Source: Mixophyes australis
Taxonomy: Eukaryota > Chordata > Amphibia > Anura > Limnodynastidae
Direction of reading: 5' to 3'
Assembly: GCA_036250195.1 (NCBI GenBank)
Contig: JAVHZZ010000006.1
Location: 169,342,424 to 169,406,423, forward strand
Length of the DNA: 64,000 nt
Shown here: piece after piece, positions 13,445 to 28,219 of the stretch
How positions within the stretch are numbered: the stretch's first letter is position 1
Layout of the letters: the number at the start of each line of letters is the position of its first letter
Notes under the pieces: model-generated
What the model was told of the DNA's origin: nothing
Seen by the model: the letters and a program-made list of their open reading frames with translations, nothing else
Databases searched by the model: none
Position numbers and translations under genes: made by a program

Positions 13445-16235
13445 ACGAATCATGATTCGATTCATGAATAATGATTCGATTCATGATTCATGATTCATGA
13501 ATCATGATTCGGTTCATGATTCATGATTCACGAATCATGATTTTAATCATGAATCATGATTCGATTCATGATTTATGATTCAATATATGTTTCATGATTC
13601 ATGATTCAAGATTCATGATTCATGATTCATGATTCATGATTCAATTCATGTTTCATAATTCATGATTCAAGATTCATGATTCATGATTCATGATTCATGA
13701 TTCATGATTCAATTCACGATTCATTTAATGATTCATGATTTATGATTCGATTCATGATTCATGATTCATGAATCATGATTTGATTCATGGTTCATGATTC
13801 ATGAATCATGATTCATGATTCATGAATCATGATTCGATTCATGAATCATGATTCGATTCATGATTCGTGATACATAAATCATGATTCGATTCATGAATCA
13901 TGATTCGATTCATGATTTATGATTCACGAATCATGATTTTAATCATGAATCATGATTCGATTCATGATTCATGATTCATGAATCATGATTCGATTCATGA
14001 ATAATGATTCGATTCATGATTCATGATTCATGAATCATGATTCGATTCATGATTCATGAATCATGATTCAATTTATGATTCATGATTCATGATTCGATTC
14101 ATGATTTATGATTCAATTCATGTTTCATGATTCATGATTCAAGATTCATGATTCATGATTCATGATTCATGATTCAATTCATGTTTCATAATTCATGATT
14201 CAAGATTCATGATTCATGATTCATGATTCATGATTCATGATTCAATTCATGATTCATGATTCATGAATCATGATTCATGATTCATGAATCATGATTCATG
14301 ATTCATGAATCATGATTCATGATTCATGAATCATGATTCGATTCATGAATCATGATTTGATTCATGATTCATGATTCATGAATCATGATTCGATTCATGA
14401 TTCATGATTCATGAATCATGATTCGATTCATGATTCATGAATCATGATTCAATTTATGATTCATGATTCATGATTCGATTCATGATTTATGATTTTATTC
14501 ATGTTTCATGATTCATGATTCAAGATTCATGCTTCATGATTCATGATTCATGATTCAATTCATGTTTCATAATTCATGATTCAAGATTCATGATTCATGA
14601 TTCATGATTCAATTCACGATTCATTTAATGATTCATGATGTATGATTCGATTCATGATTCATGATTCATGAATCATGATTTGATTCATGGTTCATGATTC
14701 ATGAATCATGATTCATGATTCATGGTTCATGATTCATGAATCATGATTCATGATTCGATTCATGATTCGTGATTCATGAATCATGATTCGATTCATGATT
14801 CATGATTCAATTCATGATTCATTTATTGATTCATGATTTATGATTCAATTCATGATTTATGAATCGATTTATGATTCCTGATTCATGAATCATGATTCGA
14901 TTCATGATTCATGATTCGATCCATGATTCATGATTCATGAATCATGATTCGATTCATGAATCATGATTCGATCCATGATTCGTGATTCATGAATCATGAT
15001 TCGATTCATGAATCATGATTCGATTCATGATTCATGATTCATGAATCATGATTCGATTCATGATTTATGATTCAATTCATGTTTCATGATTCATGATTCA
15101 AGATTCATGATTCATGATTCATGATTCATGATTCATGATTCATGATTCAATTCATGTTTCATAATTCATGATTCAAGATTCATGATTCATGATTCATGAT
15201 TCATGATTCAATTCACGATTCATTTAATGATTCATGATTTATGATTCGATTCATGATTCATGATTCGATTCATGATTCGTGATTCATAAATCATGATTCG
15301 ATTCATGAATCATGATTCGATTCATGATTCATGAATCATGATTCAATTTATGATTCATGATTCATGATTCGATTCATGATTTATGATTCAATTCATGTTT
15401 CATGATTCATGATTCATGATTCAAGATTCATGATTCATGATTCATGATTCATGATTCATGATTCATTTCATGTTTCATAATTCATGATTCAAGATTCATG
15501 ATTCATGATTCATGATTCATGAATCATGATTCGATTCATGATTCGTGATTCATAAATCATGATTCGATTCATGAATCATGATTCGATTCATGATTCATGA
15601 TTCACGAATCATGATTTTAATCATGAATCATGATTCGATTCATGATTCATGATTCATGAATCATGATTCGATTCATGAATAATGATTCGATTCATGATTC
15701 ATGATTCATGATTCATGATTCGATTCATGATTTATGATTCAATTCATGTTTCATGATTCATGATTCAAGATTCATGATTCATGATTCATGATTCATGATT
15801 CAATTCATGTTTCATAATTCATGATTCAAGATTCATGATTCATGATTCATGATTCATGATTCATGATTCAATTCACGATTCATTTAATGATTCATGATTT
15901 ATGATTCGATTCATGATTCATGATTCATGAATCATGATTCGATTCATGATTCATGAATCATGATTCAATTTATGATTCATGATTCATGATTCGATTCATG
16001 ATTTATGATTCAATTCATGTTTCATGATTCATGATTCAAGATTCATGATTCATGATTCATGATTCATGATTCATGATTCAATTCATGTTTCATAATTCAT
16101 GATTCAAGATTCATGATTCATGATTCATGATTCATGATTCATGATTCAATTCACGATTCATTTAATGATTCATGATTTATGATTCGATTCATGATTCATG
16201 ATTCATGAATCATGATTTGATTCATGGTTCATGAA
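13445..16235 (+). repeat. Tandem higher-order unit F1 (~2.79 kb)
   Basis: This is the first member of a head-to-tail pair. The offset to the next copy is 2,786 at the left (GATACATAAATC at 13,869 and 16,655) and 2,751-2,758 further on (CATGATGTATG at 14,637 and 17,388; GATTCGTGATTCATAAATC at 15,278 and 18,029). It ends where the next unit begins, so the pair is truly tandem. Each unit contains several shortened type I cassettes, GATTCCTG and GATCCATG words, and a run of 21-bp units near 14,255-14,340. Copy 1 has a private CAATATATG near 13,581. Confidence 0.87.
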
Positions 16236-18990
16236 TCATGATTCGATTCATGAATAATGATTCGATTCATGATTCATGATTCATGAATCATGATTCGATT
16301 CATGATTCATGATTCACGAATCATGATTTTAATCATGAATCATGATTCGATTCATGATTTATGATTCAATTCATGTTTCATGATTCATGATTCAAGATTC
16401 ATGATTCATGATTCATGATTCATGATTCAATTCATGTTTCATAATTCATGATTCAAGATTCATGATTCATGATTCATGATTCATGATTCATGATTCAATT
16501 CACGATTCATTTAATGATTCATGATTTATGATTCGATTCATGATTCATGATTCATGAATCATGATTTGATTCATGGTTCATGATTCATGAATCATGATTC
16601 ATGATTCATGAATCATGATTCGATTCATGAATCATGATTCGATTCATGATTCGTGATACATAAATCATGATTCGATTCATGAATCATGATTCGATTCATG
16701 ATTTATGATTCACGAATCATGATTTTAATCATGAATCATGATTCGATTCATGATTCATGATTCATGAATCATGATTCGATTCATGAATAATGATTCGATT
16801 CATGATTCATGATTCATGAATCATGATTCGATTCATGATTCATGAATCATGATTCAATTTATGATTCATGATTCATGATTCGATTCATGATTTATGATTC
16901 AATTCATGTTTCATGATTCATGATTCAAGATTCATGATTCATGATTCATGATTCATGATTCATGATTCAATTCATGTTTCATAATTCATGATTCAAGATT
17001 CATGATTCATGATTCATGATTCATGATTCATGATTCAATTCATGATTCATGATTCATGAATCATGATTCATGATTCATGAATCATGATTCATGATTCATG
17101 AATCATGATTCATGATTCATGAATCATGATTCGATTCATGAATCATGATTTGATTCATGATTCATGATTCATGAATCATGATTCGATTCATGAATAATGA
17201 TTCGATTCATGATTCATGATTCATGAATCATGATTCGATTCATGATTCATGAATCATGATTCAATTTATGATTCATGATTCATGATTCGATTCATGATTC
17301 ATGATTCAATTCATGTTTCATAATTCATGATTCAAGATTCATGATTCATGATTCATGATTCAATTCACGATTCATTTAATGATTCATGATGTATGATTCG
17401 ATTCATGATTCATGATTCATGAATCATGATTTGATTCATGGTTCATGATTCATGAATCATGATTCATGATTCATGGTTCATGATTCATGAATCATGATTC
17501 ATGATTCGATTCATGATTCGTGATTCATGAATCATGATTCGATTCATGATTCATGATTCAATTCATGATTCATTTATTGATTCATGATTTATGATTCAAT
17601 TCATGATTTATGAATCGATTTATGATTCCTGATTCATGAATCATGATTCGATTCATGATTCATGATTCGATCCATGATTCATGATTCATGAATCATGATT
17701 CGATTCATGAATCATGATTCGATCCATGATTCGTGATTCATGAATCATGATTCGATTCATGAATCATGATTCGATTCATGATTCATGATTCATGAATCAT
17801 GATTCGATTCATGATTTATGATTCAATTCATGTTTCATGATTCATGATTCAAGATTCATGATTCATGATTCATGATTCATGATTCATGATTCATGATTCA
17901 ATTCATGTTTCATAATTCATGATTCAAGATTCATGATTCATGATTCATGATTCATGATTCAATTCACGATTCATTTAATGATTCATGATTTATGATTCGA
18001 TTCATGATTCATGATTCGATTCATGATTCGTGATTCATAAATCATGATTCGATTCATGAATCATGATTCGATTCATGATTCATGAATCATGATTCAATTT
18101 ATGATTCATGATTCATGATTCGATTCATGATTTATGATTCAATTCATGTTTCATGATTCATGATTCATGATTCAAGATTCATGATTCATGATTCATGATT
18201 CATGATTCATGATTCATTTCATGTTTCATAATTCATGATTCAAGATTCATGATTCATGATTCATGATTCATGAATCATGATTCGATTCATGATTCGTGAT
18301 TCATAAATCATGATTCGATTCATGAATCATGATTCGATTCATGATTCATGATTCACGAATCATGATTTTAATCATGAATCATGATTCGATTCATGATTCA
18401 TGATTCATGAATCATGATTCGATTCATGAATAATGATTCGATTCATGATTCATGATTCATGATTCATGATTCGATTCATGATTTATGATTCAATTCATGT
18501 TTCATGATTCATGATTCAAGATTCATGATTCATGATTCATGATTCATGATTCATGATTCAATTCATGTTTCATAATTCATGATTCAAGATTCATGATTCA
18601 TGATTCATGATTCATGATTCATGATTCAATTCACGATTCATTTAATGATTCATGATTTATGATTCGATTCATGATTCATGATTCATGAATCATGATTCGA
18701 TTCATGATTCATGAATCATGATTCAATTTATGATTCATGATTCATGATTCGATTCATGATTTATGATTCAATTCATGTTGCATGATTCATGATTCAAGAT
18801 TCATGATTCATGATTCATGATTCATGATTCATGATTCAATTCATGTTTCATAATTCATGATTCAAGATTCATGATTCATGATTCATGATTCATGATTCAT
18901 GATTCAATTCACGATTCATTTAATGATTCATGATTTATGATTCGATTCATGATTCATGATTCATGAATCATGATTTGATTCATGGTTCAT
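16234..18990 (+). repeat. Tandem higher-order unit F2 (~2.76 kb)
   Basis: Second member of the 2.79-kb tandem pair. It differs from F1 by a few single-base changes (for example CATGTTGCATG near 18,774, against CATGTTTCATG) and by gains or losses of one to five heptamers. At about 18,990 it continues with GATTCATGAATC, whereas F1 joins directly to the next unit. The part from ~17,800 to 19,220 is copied again at ~21,640-23,040. Confidence 0.87.
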
Positions 18991-19220
18991 GATTCATGAA
19001 TCATGATTCATGATTCATGAATCATGATTCGATTCATGAATCATGATTCGATTCATGATTCGTGATTCATGAATAATGATTCGATTCATGATTCATGATT
19101 CAATTCATGATTCATTTATTGATTCATGATTTATGATTCAATTCATGATTTATGATTCGATTCATGATTCATGATTCATGAATCATGATTCAATTCATGA
19201 TTCATGATTCATGAATCATG
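17800..19220 (+). repeat. Duplicated block G, copy 1 (offset ~+3,820)
   Basis: This block pairs with about 21,640-23,040. The offset is 3,834 at GATTCGTGATTCATAAATC (18,030 against 21,864) and 3,820 at CAATTTATG (~18,724 against 22,544) and at GAATAATG (19,071 against 22,891). It overlaps the right half of unit F2, which shows that amplification breakpoints moved between rounds. Confidence 0.78.
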
Positions 19221-21639
19221 ATTCGATTCATGAATCATGATTCGATTCATGAATCATGATTTGATTCATGATTCATGATTCACGAATCATGATTTTAATC
19301 ATGAATCATGATTCGATTCATGAATAATGATTCGATTCATGATTCATGATTCATGAATCATGATTCGATTCATGATTCATGAATCATGATTCAATTTATG
19401 ATTCATGATTCATGATTCGATTCATGATTTATGATTCAATTCATGTTTCATGATTCATGATTCATGATTCATGATTCATGATTCAATTCATGTTTCATAA
19501 TTCATGATTCATGATTCATGATTCATGATTCATGATTCAATTCACGATTCATTTAATGATTCATGATGTATGATTCGATTCATGATTCATGATTCATGAA
19601 TCATGATTTCATTCATGGTTCATGATTCATGAATCATGATTCATGATTCATGGTTCATGATTCATGAATCATGGTTCATGATTCATGAATCATGATTCAT
19701 GATTCATGAATCATGATTCGATTCATGAATCATGATTCGATTCATGAATCATGATTTGATTCATGAATCATGATTCGATTCATGATTCATGATTCATGAA
19801 TCATGATTCGATTCATGATTTATGATTCAATTCATGTTTCATGATTCATGATTCAAGATTCATGATTCATGATTCATGATTCATGATTCATGATTCAATT
19901 CATGTTTCATAATTCATGATTCAAGATTCATGATTCATGATTCATGATTCATGATTCAATTCACGATTCATTTAATGATTCATGATTTATGATTCGATTC
20001 ATGATTCATGATTCGATTCATGATTCGTGATTCATAAATCATGATTCGATTCATGAATCATGATTCGATTCATGATTCATGATTCACGAATCATGATTTT
20101 AATCATGAATCATGATTCGATTCATGATTCATGATTCATGAATCATGATTCGATTCATGAATAATGATTCGATTCATGATTCATGATTCATGAATCATGA
20201 TTCGATTCATGATTCATGAATCATGATTCAATTTATGATTCATGATTCATGATTCGATTCATGATTTATGATTCAATTCATGTTTCATGATTCATGATTC
20301 AAGATTCATGATTCATGATTCATGATTCATGATTCAATTCATGTTTCATAATTCATGATTCAAGATTCATAATTCATGATTCATGATTCATGAATCATGA
20401 TTCAATTCATGATTCGTGATTCATAAATCATGATTCGATTCATGAATCATGATTCGATTCATGATTCATGATTCACGAATCATGATTTTAATCATGAATC
20501 ATGATTCGATTCATGATTCATGATTCATGAATCATGATTCGATTCATGAATAATGATTCGATTCATGATTCATGATTCATGAATCATGATTCGATTCATG
20601 ATTCATGAATCATGATTCAATTTATGATTCATGATTCATGATTCGATTCATGATTTATGATTCAATTCATGTTTCATGATTCATGATTCAAGATTCATGA
20701 TTCATGATTCATGATTCATGATTCATGATTCAATTCATGTTTCATAATTCATGATTCAAGATTCATGATTCATGATTCATGATTCAATTCACGATTCATT
20801 TAATGATTCATGATTTATGATTCGATTCATGATTCATGATTCATGAATCATGATTCGATTCATGATTCATGAATCATGATTCAATTTATGATTCATGATT
20901 CATGATTCGATTCATGATTTATGATTCAATTCATGTTTCATGATTCATGATTCAAGATTCATGATTCATGATTCATGATTCATGATTCAATTCATGTTTC
21001 ATAATTCATGATTCAAGATTCATGGTTCATGATTCATGAATCATGATTCATGATTCATGAATCATGATTCGATTCATGAATCATGATTCGATTCATGATT
21101 CGTGATTCATGAATAATGATTCTATTCATGATTCATGATTCAATTCATGATTCATTTATTGATTCATGATTTATGATTCAATTCATGATTTATGATTCGA
21201 TTCATGAATCATGATTCAATTCATGATTCATGATTCATGAATCATGATTCATGATTCATGAATCATGATTCATGATTCATGAATCATGATTCATGATTCA
21301 TGAATCATGATTCATGATTCATGAATCATGATTCGATTCATGAATCATGATTCGATTCATGAATCATGATTTGATTCATGATTCATGAATCATGATTCAT
21401 GATTCATGAATCATGATTCGATTCATGAATCATGATTCGATTCATGAATCATGATTTGATTCATGATTCATGATTTACGAATCATGATTTTAATCATGAA
21501 TCATGATTCGATTCATGATTCATGATTCATGAATCATGATTCGATTCATGAATAATGATTCGATTCATGATTCATGATTCATGAATCATGATTCGATTCA
21601 TGATTCATGAATCATGATTCAATTTATGATTCATGATTC
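19221..21639. repeat. Type I array, mosaic of short cassette copies
   Basis: This stretch carries about five partial type I cassettes (CACGAATC boxes near 19,281, 20,087, 20,473 and a TTTACGAATC variant near 21,475). Private variants are GATTTCATTCATGG near 19,607, CAAGATTCATAATTC near 20,365 and GATTCTATTC near 21,119. In the cassette near 19,440-19,550 both CAAGATTC words are replaced by plain heptamers. A run of 21-bp units fills 21,235-21,330. There is no unique sequence. Confidence 0.65.
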
Positions 21640-23040
21640 ATGATTCGATTCATGATTTATGATTCAATTCATGTTTCATGATTCATGATTCAAGATTCAT
21701 GATTCATGATTCATGATTCATGATTCATGATTCAATTCATGTTTCATAATTCATGATTCAAGATTCATGATTCATGATTCATGATTCATGATTCAATTCA
21801 CGATTCATTTAATGATTCATGATTTATGATTCGATTCATGATTCATGATTCGATTCATGATTCGTGATTCATAAATCATGATTCGATTCATGAATCATGA
21901 TTCGATTCATGATTCATGAATCATGATTCAATTTATGATTCATGATTCATGATTCGATTCATGATTTATGATTCAATTCATGTTTCATGATTCATGATTC
22001 AAGATTCATGATTCATGATTCATGATTCATGATTCAATTCATGTTTCATAATTCATGATTCAAGATTCATGATTCATGATTCATGATTCATGAATCATGA
22101 TTCGATTCATGATTCGTGATTCATAAATCATGATTCGATTCATGAATCATGATTCGATTCATGATTCATGATTCACGAATCATGATTTTAATCATGAATC
22201 ATGATTCGATTCATGATTCATGATTCATGAATCATGATTCGATTCATGAATAATGATTCGATTCATGATTCATGATTCATGATTCATGATTCGATTCATG
22301 ATTTATGATTCAATTCATGTTTCATGATTCATGATTCAAGATTCATGATTCATGATTCATGATTCATGATTCATGATTCAATTCATGTTTCATAATTCAT
22401 GATTCAAGATTCATGATTCATGATTCATGATTCATGATTCATGATTCAATTCACGATTCATTTAATGATTCATGATTTATGATTCGATTCATGATTCATG
22501 ATTCATGAATCATGATTCGATTCATGATTCATGAATCATGATTCAATTTATGATTCATGATTCATGATTTGATTCATGATTTATGATTCAATTCATGTTT
22601 CATGATTCATGATTCAAGATTCATGATTCATGATTCATGATTCATGATTCATGATTCAATTCATGTTTCATAATTCATGATTCAAGATTCATGATTCATG
22701 ATTCATGATTCATGATTCATGATTCAATTCACGATTCATTTAATGATTCATGATTTATGATTCGATTCATGATTCATGATTCATGAATCATGATTTGATT
22801 CATGGTTCATGATTCATGAATCATGATTCATGATTCATGAATCATGATTCGATTCATGAATCATGATTCGATTCATGATTCGTGATTCATGAATAATGAT
22901 TCGATTCATGATTCATGATTCAATTCATGATTCATTTATTGATTCATGATTTATGATTCAATTCATGATTTATGATTCGATTCATGATTCATGATTCATG
23001 AATCATGATTCAATTCATGATTCATGATTCATGAATCATG
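21640..23040 (+). repeat. Duplicated block G, copy 2
   Basis: Partner of 17,800-19,220. It has CATGTTTCATG where copy 1 has CATGTTGCATG, and GATTTGATTC at 22,566 where copy 1 has the CpG form. Its right third is also the first part of the 1.53-kb tandem pair starting at ~22,490. Confidence 0.78.
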
Positions 23041-24024
23041 ATTCATGATTCATGAATCATGATTCATGATTCATGAATCATGATTCATGATTCATGAATC
23101 ATGATTCGATTCATGAATCATGATTTGATTCATGATTCATGATTCACGAATCATGATTTTAATCATGAATCATGATTCGATTCATGATTCATGATTCATG
23201 AATCATGATTCGATTCATGAATAATGATTCGATTCATGATTCATGATTCATGAATCATGATTCGATTCATGATTCATGAATCATGATTCAATTTATGATT
23301 CATGATTCATGATTCGATTCATGATTTATGATTCAATTCATGTTTCATGATTCATGATTCAAGATTCATGATTCATGATTCATGATTCATGATTCAATTC
23401 ATGTTTCATAATTCATGATTCATGATTCATGATTCATGATTCATGATTCAATTCACGATTCATTTAATGATTCATGATGTATGATTCGATTCATGATTCA
23501 TGATTCATGAATCATGATTTGATTCATGGTTCATGATTCATGAATCATGATTCGATTCATGAATCATGATTCGATTCATGATTCGTGATTCATGAATCAT
23601 GATTTGATTCATGGTTCATGATTCATGAATCATGATTCGATTCATGAATCATGATTCGATTCATGATTCGTGATTCATGAATCATGATTCGATTCATGAT
23701 TCATGATTCAATTCATGATTCATTTATTGATTCATGATTTATGATTCAATTCATGATTTATGAATCGATTCATGATTCCTGATTCATGAATCATGATTCG
23801 ATACATGATTCATGATTCATGAATCATGATTCGATTCATGATTTATGATTCAATTCATGTTTCATGATTCATGATTCAAGATTCATGATTCATGATTCAT
23901 GATTCATGATTCATGATTCATGATTCAATTCATGTTTCATAATTAATGATTCAAGATTCATGATTCATGATTCATGATTCAATTCACGATTCATTTAATG
24001 ATTCATGATTTATGATTCGATTCA
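22490..24024 (+). repeat. Tandem higher-order unit H1 (~1.53 kb)
   Basis: First member of a head-to-tail pair with the next 1.5 kb. The offset is 1,533 at GATTTGATTC (22,566/24,099), 1,537 at the CACGAATC box (23,145/24,682) and CATGATGTATG (23,476/25,013), then 1,473 at GATACATG (23,800/25,273) and CATAATTAATG (23,941/25,414). The last shift reflects a 64-bp extra segment near 23,540-23,650 in this copy. Both copies share the private CATAATTAATG word. Confidence 0.87.
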
Positions 24025-25500
24025 TGATTCATGATTCATGAATCATGATTCGATTCATGATTCATGAATCATGATTCAATTTATGATTCATGATTCATGA
24101 TTTGATTCATGAATTATGATTCAATTCATGTTTCATGATTCATGATTCAAGATTCATGATTCATGATTCATGATTCATGATTCATGATTCAATTCATGTT
24201 TCATAATTCATGATTCAAGATTCATGATTCATGATTCATGATTCATGATTCATGATTCAATTCACGATTCATTTAATGATTCATGATTTATGATTCGATT
24301 CATGATTCATGATTCATGAATCATGATTTGATTCATGGTTCATGATTCATGAATCATGATTCATGATTCATGAATCATGATTCGATTCATGAATCATGAT
24401 TCGATTCATGATTCGTGATTCATGAATAATGATTCGATTCATGATTCATGATTCGATTCATGATTCATGATTCATGAATCATGATTCAATTCATGATTCA
24501 TGATTCATGAATCATGATTCATGATTCATGAATCATGATTCATGATTCATGAATCATGATTCATGATTCATGAATCATGATTCATGATTCATGAATCATG
24601 ATTCATGATTCATGAATCATGATTCGATTCATGAATCATGATTCGATTCATGAATCATGATTTGATTCATGATTCATGATTCACGAATCATGATTTTAAT
24701 CATGAATCATGATTCGATTCATGATTCATGATTCATGAATCATGATTCGATTCATGAATAATGATTCGATTCATGATTCATGATTCATGAATCATGATTC
24801 GATTCATGATTCATGAATCATGATTCAATTTATGATTCATGATTCATGATTCGATTCATGATTTATGATTCAATTCATGTTTCATGATTCATGATTCAAG
24901 ATTCATGATTCATGATTCATGATTCATGATTCAATTCATGTTTCATAATTCATGATTCATGATTCATGATTCATGATTCATGATTCAATTCACGATTCAT
25001 TTAATGATTCATGATGTATGATTCGATTCATGATTCATGATTCATGAATCATGATTTGATTCATGGTTCATGATTCATGAATCATGATTCATGATTCATG
25101 AATCATGATTCGATTCATGAATCATGATTCGATTCATGATTCGTGATTCATGAATCATGATTCGATTCATGATTCATGATTCAATTCATGATTCATTTAT
25201 TGATTCATGATTTATGATTCAATTCATGATTTATGAATCGATTCATGATTCCTGATTCATGAATCATGATTCGATACATGATTCATGATTCATGAATCAT
25301 GATTCGATTCATGATTTATGATTCAATTCATGTTTCATGATTCATGATTCAAGATTCATGATTCATGATTCATGATTCATGATTCATGATTCATGATTCA
25401 ATTCATGTTTCATAATTAATGATTCAAGATTCATGATTCATGATTCATGATTCAATTCACGATTCATTTAATGATTCATGATTTATGATTCGATTCATGA
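24024..25500 (+). repeat. Tandem higher-order unit H2 (~1.48 kb)
   Basis: Second member of the 1.53-kb pair. It lacks the 64-bp extra segment of H1, has an expanded run of 21-bp units at ~24,500-24,620, and has GAATTATG near 24,111 where H1 has GATTTATG. It ends near 25,500, where GATTCGATTCATGATTCGTG replaces the GATTCATGAATC continuation. Confidence 0.87.
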
Positions 25501-28219
25501 TTCATGATTCGATTCATGATTCGTGATTCCTAAATCATGATTCGATTCATGAATCATGATTCGATTCATGATTCATGATTCACGAATCATGATTTTAATC
25601 ATGAATCATGATTCGATTCATGATTCATGATTCATGAATCATGATTCGATTCATGAATAATGATTCGATTCATGATTCATGATTCATGAATCATGATTCG
25701 ATTCATGATTCATGAATCATGATTCAATTTATGATTCATGATTCATGATTCGATTCATGATTCATGAATCATGATTCAATTTATGATTCATGATTCATGA
25801 TTCGATTCATGATTTATGATTCAATTCATGTTTCATGATTCGTGATTCAAGATTCATGATTCATGATTCATGATTCATGATTCATGATTCAATTCATGTT
25901 TCATAATTCATGATTCAAGATTCATAATTCATGATTCATGATTCATGAATCATGATTCGATTCATGATTCGTGATTCATAAATCATGATTCGATTCATGA
26001 ATCATGATTCGATTCATGATTCATGATTCACGAATCATGATTTTAATCATGAATCATGATTCGATTCATGATTCATGATTCATGAATCATGATTCGATTC
26101 ATGAATAATGATTCGATTCATGATTCATGATTCATGAATCATGATTCGATTCATGATTCATGAATCATGATTCAATTTATGATTCATGATTCATGATTCG
26201 ATTCATGATTTATGATTCAATTCATGTTTCATGATTCATGATTCAAGATTCATGATTCATGATTCATGATTCATGATTCAATTCATGTTTCATAATTCAT
26301 GATTCAAGATTCATGATTCATGATTCATGATTCATGATTCAATTCACGATTCATTTAATGATTCATGATTTATGATTCGATTCATGATTCATGATTCATG
26401 AATCATGATTCGATTCATGATTCATGAATCATGATTCAATTTATGATTCATGATTCATGATTCGATTCATGATTTATGATTCAATTCATGTTTCATGATT
26501 CATGATTCAAGATTCATGATTCATGATTCATGATTCATGATTCAATTCATGTTTCATAATTCATGATTCAAGATTCATGATTCATGATTCATGATTCATG
26601 ATTCATGATTCAATTCACGATTCATTTAATGATTCATGATTTATGATTCGATTCATGATTCATGATTCATGAATCATGATTTGATTCATGGTTCATGATT
26701 CATGAATCATGATTCATGATTCATGAATCATGATTCGATTCATGAATTATGATTCGATTCATGATTCATGATTCATGAATCATGATTTGATTCATGGTTC
26801 ATGATTCATGAATCATGATTCATGATTTGATTCATGGTTCATGATTCATGAATCATGATTCATGATTCATGAATCATGATTCGATTCATGAATCATGATT
26901 CGATTCATGATTTGTGATTCATGAATAATGATTCGATTCATGATTCATGATTCAATTCATGATTCATTTATTGATTCATGATTTATGATTCAATTCATGA
27001 TTTATGATTCGATTCATGATTCATGATTCATGAATCATGATTCAATTCATGATTCATGATTCATGAATCATGATTCATGATTCATGAATCATGATTCATG
27101 ATTCATGAATCATGATTCATGATTCATGAATCATGATTCGATTCATGAATCATGATTCGATTCATGAATCATGATTTGATTCATGATTCATGATTCACGA
27201 ATCATGATTTTAATCATGAATCATGATTCGATTCATGATTCATGATTCATGAATCATGATTCGATTCATGAATAATGATTCGATTCATGATTCATGATTC
27301 ATGAATCATGATTCGATTCATGATTCATGAATCATGATTCAATTTATGATTCATGATTCATGATTCGATTCATGATTTATGATTCAATTCATGTTTCATG
27401 ATTCATGATTCAAGATTCATGATTCATGATTCATGATTCATGATTCATGATTCAATTCATGTTTCATAATTCATGATTCAAGATTCATGATTCATGATTC
27501 ATGATTCATGATTCAATTCACGATTCATTTAATGATTCATGATTTATGATTTGATTCATGATTCATGATTCGATTCATGATTCGTGATTCATAAATCATG
27601 ATTCGATTCATGAATCATGATTCGATTCATGATTCATGATTCACGAATCATTATTTTAATCATGAATCATGATTCGATTCATGATTCATGATTCATGAAT
27701 CATGATTCGATTCATGAATAATGATTCGATTCATGATTCATGAATCATGATTCAATTTATGATTCATGATTCATGATTCGATTCATGATTTATGATTCAA
27801 TTCATGTTTCATGATTCATGATTCAAGATTCATGATTCATGATTCATGATTCATGATTCATGATTCAATTCATGTTTCATAATTCATGATTCAAGATTCA
27901 TAATTCATGATTCATGATTCATGAATCATGATTCGATTCATGATTCGTGATTCATAAATCATGATTCGATTCATGAATCATGATTCGATTCATGATTCAT
28001 GATTCACGAATCATGATTTTAATCATGAATCATGATTCGATTCATGATTCATGATTCATGAATCATGATTCGATTCATGAATAATGATTTGATTCATGAT
28101 TCATGATTCATGAATCATGATTCGATTCATGATTCATGAATCATGATTCAATTTATGATTCATGATTCATGATTCAATTTATGATTCATGATTCATGATT
28201 CGATTCATGATTTATGATT
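25500..28219. repeat. Two related ~2.0-kb type I stretches
   Basis: The segment from ~25,500 recurs from ~27,560 with offset 2,061 at the GATTCGTGATTC(C/A)TAAATC word (25,531/27,592) and 1,976 at CAAGATTCATAATTC (25,926/27,902). Copy 1 has an extra ~85 bp near 25,740-25,800 and a private GATTCGTGATTCAAG near 25,840. Between the copies, ~26,700-26,870 has three CATGGTTC words, two of them joined by an unusual GATTCATGATTTGATTC. The CAAGATTCATAATTC word also occurs near 20,365, about 5,555 bp upstream. Confidence 0.68.
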
